A stretch of 64,000 bases of DNA from Mesorhizobium sp. M2A.F.Ca.ET.046.03.2.1 (GTDB taxonomy: Bacteria > Pseudomonadota > Alphaproteobacteria > Rhizobiales > Rhizobiaceae): positions 5,072,001 to 5,136,000 of the forward strand of contig NZ_CP034449.1 in the NCBI RefSeq assembly GCF_003952425.1, written 5' to 3'. The notes under the pieces were generated by a model. The model did no database searches and had not been told where the DNA came from. It was given only the letters and a program-made list of their open reading frames with translations. Made by a program: the position numbers and the translations under genes. Below are positions 1-7,371 of this stretch, piece after piece; positions within the stretch are counted from its first letter, which is position 1; each line of letters opens with the position of its first letter.

Positions 1-556
1 CCCAATGGCGGCGGCAGAGCGAGACATAGACGTCCTTGCCGATGGCGACCTGCTGGCCCTGCTTCGCCACCTTGCCGTCGGAGCCGAGCCTGACCACCAT
101 CGTGGCCTTGCGGCCGCAGCGGCAGATGGTGCGCACCTCGCGCAGGTCGTCGGCGATGGCGAGCAAAGCGCGCGAGCCGGAGAACAGCTTGCCCTGGAAA
201 TCGGTGCGCAGGCCGTAGCACATGACCGGGATGTTCAGCCTATCGGCGATGCGCGCGAGCTGCCAGACCTGCTCCTCCTCGAGGAACTGAGCCTCGTCGA
301 CGAATACGCAATGCACGGTCGTATGTTCGTGATGCTCGGCGACCCTGGCGAAGAGATCGTCGCCGTCGCGGAACATCTCGGCCTCGGATTCGAGGCCGAT
401 GCGCGACGAGATCAAGCCGCTGTCGCCCTTGCGATAATGTCCGGCGACGAACAGCATCGTCGACATGCCGCGTTCGCGATAGTTGTAGGACGCCTGCAAG
501 AGCATCGTCGTCTTGCCGGCGTTCATCGTCGCGTAGTGGAAGTAAAGCTTGGCCAT
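1..556 (-). CDS. tdk: Thymidine kinase, partial (C-terminus outside window)
   Basis: Type II thymidine kinase, which phosphorylates thymidine to dTMP with ATP in the cytoplasmic salvage pathway. The protein begins MAKLYFHYATMNAGKTT, so the Walker A-like loop (MNAGKTT) is in the first 20 residues. The Walker B/lid segment FVDEAQFLEEEQVWQLA follows around residue 85, and a zinc-ribbon cysteine pair (TICRCGRK) around residue 145. About 185 residues are visible of a family usually 190-200 long, so only the extreme C-terminus is missing, cut by the window edge rather than broken. The ATG at 556 is the first start before the P-loop. The gene is divergent from choX. Confidence 0.93.
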   Translation of the reverse strand, partial: MAKLYFHYATMNAGKTTMLLQASYNYRERGMSTMLFVAGHYRKGDSGLISSRIGLESEAEMFRDGDDLFARVAEHHEHTTVHCVFVDEAQFLEEEQVWQLARIADRLNIPVMCYGLRTDFQGKLFSGSRALLAIADDLREVRTICRCGRKATMVVRLGSDGKVAKQGQQVAIGKDVYVSLCRRHW

Positions 557-699
557 GCGTCCTTCTAAGCTCACATGTCGGCACCGGGGGAGGGGGGCGG
601 AGGCTCCGTCCACCAAAAACTCCCTGCCGTCTAAAATCCGATGTCGTTCAAAAGCCTGTCATGTCGCGTAAAGGCCAGCGCGCGCCGTTCGTCGTGAGG

Positions 700-723
700 T
701 TGAAGCGCTTGAAACGGCTTCAA
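700..723. promoter_or_regulatory. Inverted repeat upstream of choX
   Basis: A perfect 7-bp inverted repeat, TTGAAGC and GCTTCAA separated by 10 bp, lies about 80 bp before the choX start in the 248-bp tdk-choX gap. Its size and position fit an operator for a dimeric repressor of choline uptake. That role is inference, and I do not recognise the motif. Nothing else stands out in this gap. Confidence 0.3.
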
Positions 724-804
724 AATGGTGTTTGGCTGACGAAACAAGGCGGGCGCAAGAACCGTGACTTCGCACCGCCTGGTAATTGCAATGGGAGAAA
801 GTTC

Positions 805-1740
805 ATGTCGCGTATGAAATCTATCGCCGCGGGCATCGGCCTTGCGGCGCTTCTGACCACGACCGCCGCTTATGCCGGCGATCCGGCGAGCTGCAAGGCC
901 GTTCGCCTTTCCGATGTCGGCTGGACCGACATCCAGGCCACGACGGGGCTGGCCTCGGTGCTGCTCACCGCGCTCGGCTACGAGCCGCAGACGATCCAGC
1001 TTTCGGTGCCGGTGACCTATGCGTCGCTGAAGAACAAGGACCTCGACGTCTTCCTCGGCAACTGGATGCCGTCGATGACCAACGACATCAAGGACTATAC
1101 CGCCGACGGCTCGGTCGAGACGATCAGCACCAACCTGACCGGCGCCGGCTATGGCATCGTCGTGCCGACCTATGTCGCGGATGCCGGCGTCAAGACGCTG
1201 ACCGATCTCGGCAAGTTCAAGGACAAATTCAACGGCAAGATCTACGGCATCGAGGCCGGCAACGACGGCAACCGCATCATCCTCGATATGATCAAGAACC
1301 CGAAGGACAATCTCGAGGGCTTTGAGCTGGTCGAGTCGTCGGAAGCCGGCATGCTGACGCAGGCCGAGCAGTCGATGAAGAACAATGAGTGGATCGCCTT
1401 CCTCGGCTGGACGCCGCACCCGGTGATGGGCGCCATGAAGATCACCTATCTCGACGGCATGGGCGACAGCGGCTTCGGCGCCGCCACCGTCTACACCAAC
1501 GTGCGCAAGGGCTACACCACCGAATGCCCGAACGCCGCCAAGTTCATCGCCAACCTTAAGTTCAATCTCGACATGGAAGGCGAGATGATGGACGCGATCC
1601 TGAAGGGCGGCGATGCCCAGACGGTGGCGAAAGACTGGCTGAAGAAGCATCCCGACGCCATTGCGCCGTGGATTGCCGGCGTCACCACCTTTGATGGCGG
1701 CGACGCGGCTGCCGCCGTCAAGACCGCGCTCGGGAGCTGA
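805..1740 (+). CDS. choX: Choline ABC transporter, periplasmic binding protein ChoX
   Basis: Periplasmic solute-binding protein (311 aa) of the choline importer ChoXWV, which feeds choline into glycine-betaine synthesis or catabolism. It has a Sec signal peptide, residues 1-24, ending TAAYA before GDPASCK. Trp40, Trp87, Tyr116 and Trp202 sit exactly three positions before the choline-cage residues I recall for Sinorhizobium meliloti ChoX (W43, W90, Y119, W205), which supports choline rather than a general betaine. The ATG at 805 is preceded by GGGAGAAA, and longer in-frame starts upstream would destroy the signal peptide. The permease and ATPase genes follow, but a terminator hairpin lies between. 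Confidence 0.95.
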   Translation: MSRMKSIAAGIGLAALLTTTAAYAGDPASCKAVRLSDVGWTDIQATTGLASVLLTALGYEPQTIQLSVPVTYASLKNKDLDVFLGNWMPSMTNDIKDYTADGSVETISTNLTGAGYGIVVPTYVADAGVKTLTDLGKFKDKFNGKIYGIEAGNDGNRIILDMIKNPKDNLEGFELVESSEAGMLTQAEQSMKNNEWIAFLGWTPHPVMGAMKITYLDGMGDSGFGAATVYTNVRKGYTTECPNAAKFIANLKFNLDMEGEMMDAILKGGDAQTVAKDWLKKHPDAIAPWIAGVTTFDGGDAAAAVKTALGS

Positions 1741-1767
1741 GCCGCTTGGGACCGGCATGATTTCCGG

Positions 1768-1800
1768 AAAAGGGCAGCCCTTGAAGAGGCTGCCCTTTTT
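1768..1800 (+). terminator. Intrinsic terminator between choX and choW
   Basis: An 11-bp GC-rich stem (AAAGGGCAGCC pairing with GGCTGCCCTTT) with a short loop is followed by a T run at 1796-1800. It lies just after the choX stop and 64 bp before choW. It would let most transcripts end after the binding-protein gene and give less permease and ATPase, a usual stoichiometry for ABC importers. Confidence 0.8.
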
Positions 1801-1863
1801 CATATGCCTGGAGACGTGAGAGGGTGACCGCGCGGCAAGCGCGGCGAAGCCGAGAGGGGAAAG

Positions 1864-2718
1864 ATGGATCCGATTTCGAAATTCCTGACCGACTACAGAA
1901 TCCCCATCGGGCCGTGGGGCAAGGCGTTCTTCGGCTTCCTGACCGACAATTTCGACACCATCTTCCGGGCTTTTTCAAACGGGCTGAATTTCATCCTCGA
2001 CGGGGCGGTGAGCATCCTGCTGATGGTGCCGCCGGTGCTTCTGGCGCTGGTCATCGCGATCGTCGCCTGGCTTCTGCAGCGTTCGCGGCCGCTCGCTATC
2101 GGCGTCTTCCTCGGCCTGATCTTCATCATCAACCAGAACCTGTGGAAACAGACGGTGCAAACGCTGGTGCTGGTCGTTGCCGCCGCCGCCATGGCGATGG
2201 CGATCGGCGTGCCGCTCGGCATCTGGGCCGCGCACAAGCCGAAGGTCTACCGCGTCATGCTGCCGGTGCTCGACCTGATGCAGACGCTGCCGACCTTCGT
2301 CTACCTGATCCCGGTGCTCACGCTGTTCGGCCTCGGCAACGCGCCCGGTCTCATCGTCACCATCATCTTCGTCATCCCGACGGCAGTCAGGCTCACCCAT
2401 CTCGGCGTGGTCTCGGTGCCCAAGGCGATCATCGAGGCGGGCGAGGCCTTCGGCGCCACCAAGCGCCAGCTCCTGTGGAAGGTGGAGCTGCCATCGGCGC
2501 TGCCGACCATCATGGCGGGTCTGACGCAATCGATCATGCTGTCGCTGTCGATGGTGGTGTTCGCCGCCCTGATCGGCGCCGGCGGCCTCGGCACGGAAAT
2601 CAACCGCGCGCTCGGCTCGCGCCGCATCGATCTCGGGCTTGAGGCGGGCCTCGCGATCGTTGTGCTCGCGATCGTGCTCGACCGCATGACCCGCATCGGC
2701 GTTGGAGGCAAGAAATGA
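1864..2718 (+). CDS. choW: Choline ABC transporter permease ChoW
   Basis: Inner-membrane permease (284 aa) of the choline importer, of the ProW/OpuAB type. After a roughly 45-residue cytoplasmic lead there are several hydrophobic spans. The EAA-type loop that docks the ATPase is near residues 185-205 (AIIEAGEAFGATKRQLLWKV). The start at 1864 has an AGAGGGGAAAG ribosome site just upstream. The stop overlaps the choV start as ATGA, so the two are translationally coupled. It is complete and of normal length. Confidence 0.93.
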   Translation: MDPISKFLTDYRIPIGPWGKAFFGFLTDNFDTIFRAFSNGLNFILDGAVSILLMVPPVLLALVIAIVAWLLQRSRPLAIGVFLGLIFIINQNLWKQTVQTLVLVVAAAAMAMAIGVPLGIWAAHKPKVYRVMLPVLDLMQTLPTFVYLIPVLTLFGLGNAPGLIVTIIFVIPTAVRLTHLGVVSVPKAIIEAGEAFGATKRQLLWKVELPSALPTIMAGLTQSIMLSLSMVVFAALIGAGGLGTEINRALGSRRIDLGLEAGLAIVVLAIVLDRMTRIGVGGKK

Positions 2719-3896
2719 CCGTCGCGGTTGATTTCAAGAATGTGGACATCGTCTTCGGGGCCGACCAGGCAGGTTCGCTGGCGCTGATCGACCAGGGCGC
2801 CACGCGCGCCGAGATCCTGGAAAAGACCGGCAATGTGCTGGGCTGCGCCGGCGCCAGCCTCACCGTGCACGAAGGCGAGATCTCGGTGCTGATGGGCCTG
2901 TCCGGCTCCGGCAAGTCTACGCTGCTGAGGGCCGTTAACCGGTTGAACGTGGTGTCGCGCGGCCAGGTGCTGGTCAAGGACGGCGACCGCATCGTCGATG
3001 TCGTCACCTGCGACGAGGCGACCTTGAGGCGGCTGCGGCAGAAGCAGGTGGCCATGGTGTTCCAGCAGTTCGGCCTGCTGCCCTGGCGCACCGTCGAGGA
3101 AAATGTCGGCTTCGGCCTCGAGCTCGCCGGCGTGCCGGAAGCCGAACGCAAGGCGCGCGTGCAGAAGCAGCTGCAGCTCGTCCATCTCGACCAGTGGTCG
3201 AAGAAATACGCCCATGAACTTTCGGGCGGCATGCAGCAGCGCGTCGGCCTGGCGCGGGCCTTCGCCACCGAGGCGCCGATCCTTCTGATGGACGAGCCGT
3301 TCTCGGCGCTCGACCCGCTGATCCGCACCAAGCTGCAGGACGAATTGCTGCAGCTTCAGGCGGAACTGAAGAAGACCATCATCTTCGTCAGCCATGACCT
3401 CGAGGAGGCGCTGAAGATCGGCAGCCACATCACGATCATGGAAGGCGGCCGCATCGTCCAGACCGGCGCGCCGGAAGACATCGTGCTCAGGCCCGCCAAC
3501 GACTATGTCCGCGACTTCATCGCCAATGTGAACCCGTTGTCGGTGCTGACGGCGTGGAACGTGATGCGCGACCGCCGCGACCTGGAGCAGGGCGAGGATG
3601 GCTGGGTGTGGCTCGACAGGCGCAAGACGACGCGCTTCAAGATCGACGAGCATGGCCTGGTGGCCGCGGCCGAGCGCGACGGCAAGCCGGCGGTGTGGGT
3701 CTCCTGCGCCGATGTCGAGCGCCAGCCGGAAGAGGGCGCCCAGGTGTTCTGGGCCAATCCCGGCACGCCGCTGAAAACGGTGATGCTCGCCATGCACCGC
3801 TCGCAGACGGCGCCGGTGGCGCTGTTCGACGAAGGCTCGCGCTTCGTCGGCGCGATCGGCATCCGCGACGTGCTGAGCGCGGTACTGCGGCGATAG
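2715..3896 (+). CDS. choV: Choline ABC transporter ATP-binding protein ChoV
   Basis: ATPase subunit (393 aa) of the quaternary-amine uptake family (ProV/OpuAA). Walker A is GLSGSGKST at residues 61-69, the signature is LSGGMQQR near 170, and Walker B is ILLMDEPFSALDP near 192. It keeps the roughly 45-residue N-terminal extension typical of this family and a C-terminal regulatory region after residue 270 with a weak CBS-like pattern ending GIRDVLSAVL. It overlaps choW by 4 bp. A short hairpin with a T tract follows the stop. Confidence 0.94.
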   Translation: MTVAVDFKNVDIVFGADQAGSLALIDQGATRAEILEKTGNVLGCAGASLTVHEGEISVLMGLSGSGKSTLLRAVNRLNVVSRGQVLVKDGDRIVDVVTCDEATLRRLRQKQVAMVFQQFGLLPWRTVEENVGFGLELAGVPEAERKARVQKQLQLVHLDQWSKKYAHELSGGMQQRVGLARAFATEAPILLMDEPFSALDPLIRTKLQDELLQLQAELKKTIIFVSHDLEEALKIGSHITIMEGGRIVQTGAPEDIVLRPANDYVRDFIANVNPLSVLTAWNVMRDRRDLEQGEDGWVWLDRRKTTRFKIDEHGLVAAAERDGKPAVWVSCADVERQPEEGAQVFWANPGTPLKTVMLAMHRSQTAPVALFDEGSRFVGAIGIRDVLSAVLRR

Positions 3897-3916
3897 GCTT
3901 CTTCGCAGGCGTATAG

Positions 3917-3936
3917 CGCCCTGGCTGGGCGTTTTG
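3917..3936 (+). terminator. Probable terminator after choV
   Basis: The hairpin CGCCC-tggct-GGGCG is followed directly by TTTTG, 20 bp after the choV stop. The stem is only 5 bp but GC-rich, and the position fits the end of the choWV transcript. Confidence 0.55.
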
Positions 3937-4006
3937 CCTGCGGCTTGTCTTTCGCTTCCTTCGGGCGCAGAATCCACCTGTTGCGTGGCCATGCGCCAGA
4001 GGGGTG

Positions 4007-6040
4007 ATGCCGACGTCGCGCACAGGGGTTCCAGGCGCGATAGCGCTGTCGATTGTCGCCGGAGTCTCGCTTGGAAGCGGCGCGGCGCTCGCCCAAGATT
4101 TTGTCATCGGCAATGGCGTCATTGCCGGCCAGCAGACGATGAGCAATGCCGGTGATACCGGCCTCGTGCAGGCAAACGGAGCGATCGAAACATTCGGCGC
4201 CGGCGTCGATGCCGTGCAGATGTTCAATTCGGGTCAACGGCTGACCAATTACGGGCTGATCGCAAGATTGGGCGGCGGCGCCGCCAATGTGCATTCGCAA
4301 GGGCCCGACGCGACCATCCTCAACAACGGTGCCATCCTGGCGATCGGCGATGGCTCGATCGGCATTTTGTCGGAAGGCGGCGATACGCAGATCGTGAACA
4401 ACGGCACGATCGAAGCGCTTGGCGTCGCCACATACGGGATCATCAGCGATGCTCCGGCCGGGCATGTGGATAACCATGGCTTTATTGGCGTTTCCGGCAC
4501 GGCTGCCGCGGGCATAATCGGCGACGGGCCGGACCTGACGGTGGACAACAGCGGATCCATCGAGGCCTATGGGACCGCGGCCGGAGGGATTCTGTGGCAG
4601 AGCAACGGGCTGCGACTCGATAATTCCGGGTCGATCGTTGTGTCGGGCCTGGCTTCGGTCGGCATCGGCGCGAGCGGCAATGACATCACCATCACCAACA
4701 GCGGCACGGTCGATGTCTTCGGGACGGCTTCGACGGGTATCAGTGCGCTGTTCGGCAACGCCACGATCACCAATTCCGGTTCGGTGATCGTAGAGGGTCT
4801 GGGCGGTGTCGGCATTGCGGCCCAGGGCGGCAGTTCCGTCATCACCAATTCCGGTCACGTCTTCAGTGACCAGAGCGTGGCGATCTATTTCGGCGCGTCT
4901 GGCGCCACGCTGAACCTGTTGGGCGGGACGGCCATCCAGGGGCCGATCGTCTTTTCCGGTGGCGGCAACACCGTCAGTTTCGGCCCTGGGCTTAACGCCG
5001 TCATGAGTTTTTCAGGAAGCGGCCCGCCGCAAACCATCCTCACCGGCGGCAGGCCGTTCGTGACCAGCGGCGACAGCGTGGCGGTGGTCGACATCACCGG
5101 GTTTGCGAGCAGCGGGCCGCTGATCGAGGACCTTGTCGACGGCATAGCCGGTGTCGCCGAGGCCCGTATGGCTGCCCCAGACGACGGCTTGCCTGCGCTA
5201 CGGAAAGGTCCGGACGCCTGGATCTCCACTTTCGGCGGGATACGCTCCCAGGGTGGTTCCGGCGCATCGGCCGGGTTCAGCGAGGCGCTGGGCGGTGTGG
5301 TCGCCGGCGCTGAAAGGCGCTCGGGCGACGGCTTCCTCGGCGGCTTGTTCCTCGGCGGCGCCGCCGGGTCTACCGAGGTCGACGACGACGCGCAGGAGAT
5401 CGTCCATCGCGGCGCGTTTGCGGGCGGCTATCTCGGCTATGACGCAGGTGCGCATTTCGCCGAGGCGGCGTTCGTCGCCGGCGTGCTACAGGAGCGCAGC
5501 CGCCGCCATGTCGCGAACAATCTGGTGCTCGGCGGCATCGAAACGGCGCGGGCCGATTTCAACGGCGTTTTCCTGAGCCCCTCGGTCACGCTCGGCATGC
5601 GGCTGCCGGTGACGGCCGGAACGCTGATACCCAGCGTGCGGCTGCGCTACGCTGGGCTCTTCTTCGACGACTACACGGAGACCGGCTCGGACGGCGATCT
5701 TGCGGTCTCGCGGCGTGACGTCAACGTCTTCGAGGCCCGCGGCCAGCTCGGGCTGGCGCTCGCTCCCGTCAGCACGCCAAGCCAGGCCTGGCAAACCACG
5801 CTTCGCGCGGGGGTCGACGCGATCGCGCAAAACAGCGACGACGTTTCGGCAACGCTGCTCGGCCAGGACATCTCTTTTCCCGCGGGCGGCAGAAAATTCG
5901 TGTTGCGCGGCTTTGCCGGCGCGGACGTCGCGGCGGAGGTGAGCGCCGGCATGACGCTCAATGCCGGCTTAGAGGTGGGTTACGGCAGCGACAATGCCTT
6001 CACTGTCTGGGGGGTAGCTCGTCTCAGCAAGGCTTTTTGA
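4007..6040 (+). CDS. Autotransporter with 25-residue repeat passenger
   Basis: Predicted type V secreted protein of about 677 aa. It has a signal peptide (residues 1 to about 28, ending AALAQ), a passenger of about 300 residues, and a C-terminal outer-membrane beta-barrel of about 280 residues ending in the terminal Phe (ARLSKAF) expected for Bam recognition. The passenger holds about seven or eight repeats with a period of 25 residues, each built around a (V/I/L)(D/T/N)NSG core, such as ITNSGTVDVFG and LDNSGSIVVSG. This suggests a beta-solenoid. No protease or lipase motif is visible, so an adhesin or surface role is inferred. A GTG at 4004 in the same frame could be the true start. It stands alone between the choline and sulfur genes. 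Confidence 0.8.
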   Translation: MPTSRTGVPGAIALSIVAGVSLGSGAALAQDFVIGNGVIAGQQTMSNAGDTGLVQANGAIETFGAGVDAVQMFNSGQRLTNYGLIARLGGGAANVHSQGPDATILNNGAILAIGDGSIGILSEGGDTQIVNNGTIEALGVATYGIISDAPAGHVDNHGFIGVSGTAAAGIIGDGPDLTVDNSGSIEAYGTAAGGILWQSNGLRLDNSGSIVVSGLASVGIGASGNDITITNSGTVDVFGTASTGISALFGNATITNSGSVIVEGLGGVGIAAQGGSSVITNSGHVFSDQSVAIYFGASGATLNLLGGTAIQGPIVFSGGGNTVSFGPGLNAVMSFSGSGPPQTILTGGRPFVTSGDSVAVVDITGFASSGPLIEDLVDGIAGVAEARMAAPDDGLPALRKGPDAWISTFGGIRSQGGSGASAGFSEALGGVVAGAERRSGDGFLGGLFLGGAAGSTEVDDDAQEIVHRGAFAGGYLGYDAGAHFAEAAFVAGVLQERSRRHVANNLVLGGIETARADFNGVFLSPSVTLGMRLPVTAGTLIPSVRLRYAGLFFDDYTETGSDGDLAVSRRDVNVFEARGQLGLALAPVSTPSQAWQTTLRAGVDAIAQNSDDVSATLLGQDISFPAGGRKFVLRGFAGADVAAEVSAGMTLNAGLEVGYGSDNAFTVWGVARLSKAF

Positions 6041-6124
6041 GACAGCTGACCGCCGGCCGGCGCCGCGTTTGAAGGTGGCATTCCATCGCCATGGGAAGGC
6101 CGTCTACCGAATTATATATTTTTC

Positions 6125-6142
6125 GAAATCCATTCTGATTTC
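6125..6142. promoter_or_regulatory. Inverted repeat in AT-rich promoter region of the persulfide dioxygenase gene
   Basis: GAAATC-cattct-GATTTC, a perfect 6-bp inverted repeat, lies just after a markedly AT-rich stretch (6111-6123) and about 80 bp before the downstream gene. It could be the operator of a sulfur-responsive ArsR-type repressor, as known for similar rhizobial genes, but no such regulator gene is nearby. The role is inferred. Confidence 0.3.
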
Positions 6143-6219
6143 AGAAGCCTATGCAGTAGAATATTGCTACGGCCGCGAGGGCGATGCCCGGCGGTGAAAA
6201 TGCAGCGGGGTACGCGACG

Positions 6220-7257
6220 ATGATTTTCCGCCAGCTCTTTGATTCCGTCTCGGGCACATATTCCTATCTGCTCGCCAGTCGCAAGGGCGGCGAGGCGCTG
6301 ATCATCGATCCGGTGCTGGAGAAGGTCGAGCGTTACCTGCAATTGGTCAACGAACTGGATTTGAGGCTGGTAAAGGCGGTGGATACCCATCTTCACGCCG
6401 ACCATATCACCGGCCTCGGCGCGTTGCGCGACAGGACGCATTGCGTGACCGTCATGGGCGAGCAGACCAAGGCCGACGTGGTGTCGATGCGGCTTGCCGA
6501 CGGCGATAAGCTCGGCATTGAGGGGCTGGCGCTCGACGTCATCTACACACCCGGCCACACCGACGATTCCTACAGCTTCGTCCTGCCCGACCGGGTCTTC
6601 ACCGGCGACACGCTGCTCATCCGCGGCACCGGCCGCACCGACTTCCAGAACGGCGATCCGCGCCAGCAGTATGAATCGATCTTCGGTCGCCTACTCAAGC
6701 TGCCCGACGAAACGCTGATCTTCCCGGCGCATGACTATAAGGGCGAGACCGTGTCGACGATCGGCGAGGAGAAGGCCTTCAACCCGCGCCTGCAGGTGAA
6801 GTCGGTCGACGAATATGTGAACATCATGAACAATCTGAACCTGGCCAACCCGAAGATGATGGATGTGGCCGTGCCCGCCAACATGCGGGTCGGGCTGCAT
6901 CAGGACGACATCGCCGCCCGCGGCTGGGCGGTGAGCGCCGAGCAGGCGTTGGCGCTTGTCGGGCGGCCCGACGTGGCGCTGATCGACCTGCGCGAGCAGT
7001 CCGAACGCGAGCGCCACGGCGTCATCCCTGGCGCGATCCATCTGCCCTATGCGCGGCTCCAGGAGAACATCATGGCCGGCGGCATGCTGCATGAGCTGGC
7101 CAAATCAACAGCCAAGCAGCTGCTGTTCTACTGCGCCTTCGGCGAGCGTTCTGCGATGGCGGTGCAAGCGGCGCAGGATGTCGGGATTTCCAACGCTCGC
7201 CACATCCAAGGCGGCATCGACGCCTGGCGGAAGGCAAGCGGGCCGCTATCCCACTAG
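6220..7257 (+). CDS. Persulfide dioxygenase-rhodanese fusion (MBL-fold hydrolase)
   Basis: Fusion of an ETHE1-like metallo-beta-lactamase-fold domain (residues 1 to about 235) with a rhodanese domain (about 245-345). The first oxidises glutathione persulfide to sulfite with Fe(II) and O2; the second transfers sulfane sulfur. Metal-binding THLHADH is at residues 56-62, with TPGHTDD, FTGDTLL and PAHDY further on. The rhodanese active-site loop CAFGER keeps its cysteine. The start at 6220 (MIFRQLFDSVSGTYSYLL) matches the family N-terminus; an in-frame ATG at 6184 would add 12 unlike residues. The TAG stop is supplied by the repeat element that follows. Confidence 0.85.
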   Translation: MIFRQLFDSVSGTYSYLLASRKGGEALIIDPVLEKVERYLQLVNELDLRLVKAVDTHLHADHITGLGALRDRTHCVTVMGEQTKADVVSMRLADGDKLGIEGLALDVIYTPGHTDDSYSFVLPDRVFTGDTLLIRGTGRTDFQNGDPRQQYESIFGRLLKLPDETLIFPAHDYKGETVSTIGEEKAFNPRLQVKSVDEYVNIMNNLNLANPKMMDVAVPANMRVGLHQDDIAARGWAVSAEQALALVGRPDVALIDLREQSERERHGVIPGAIHLPYARLQENIMAGGMLHELAKSTAKQLLFYCAFGERSAMAVQAAQDVGISNARHIQGGIDAWRKASGPLSH

Positions 7258-7358
7258 AGCGTTTCACCGTTTCACGGAAACGGCGATCCGCTCTATCCCT
7301 TTGTTTTTACGCAATTCCGGACGGAAAACCGCTCACACTTTTCCTGGAATTGCTCTAG
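7255..7358. repeat. Dispersed intergenic repeat, copy A
   Basis: Roughly 104-bp element running from CTAGAGCGTTTCACCGTTTC to CTGGAATTGCTCTAG. Inside it are GCAATTCCGG and TTTCCTGGAATTGC, which form an inverted pair. Near copies occur at 30242-30365 (carrying a 23-bp insertion), 35265-35323 (half length) and 58350-58454 (inverted). The left end supplies the TAG stop of the persulfide dioxygenase gene. I recognise this as a common Mesorhizobium intergenic sequence from memory; no function is proven here. Confidence 0.85.
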
Positions 7359-7371
7359 CAACCGACTGGAT

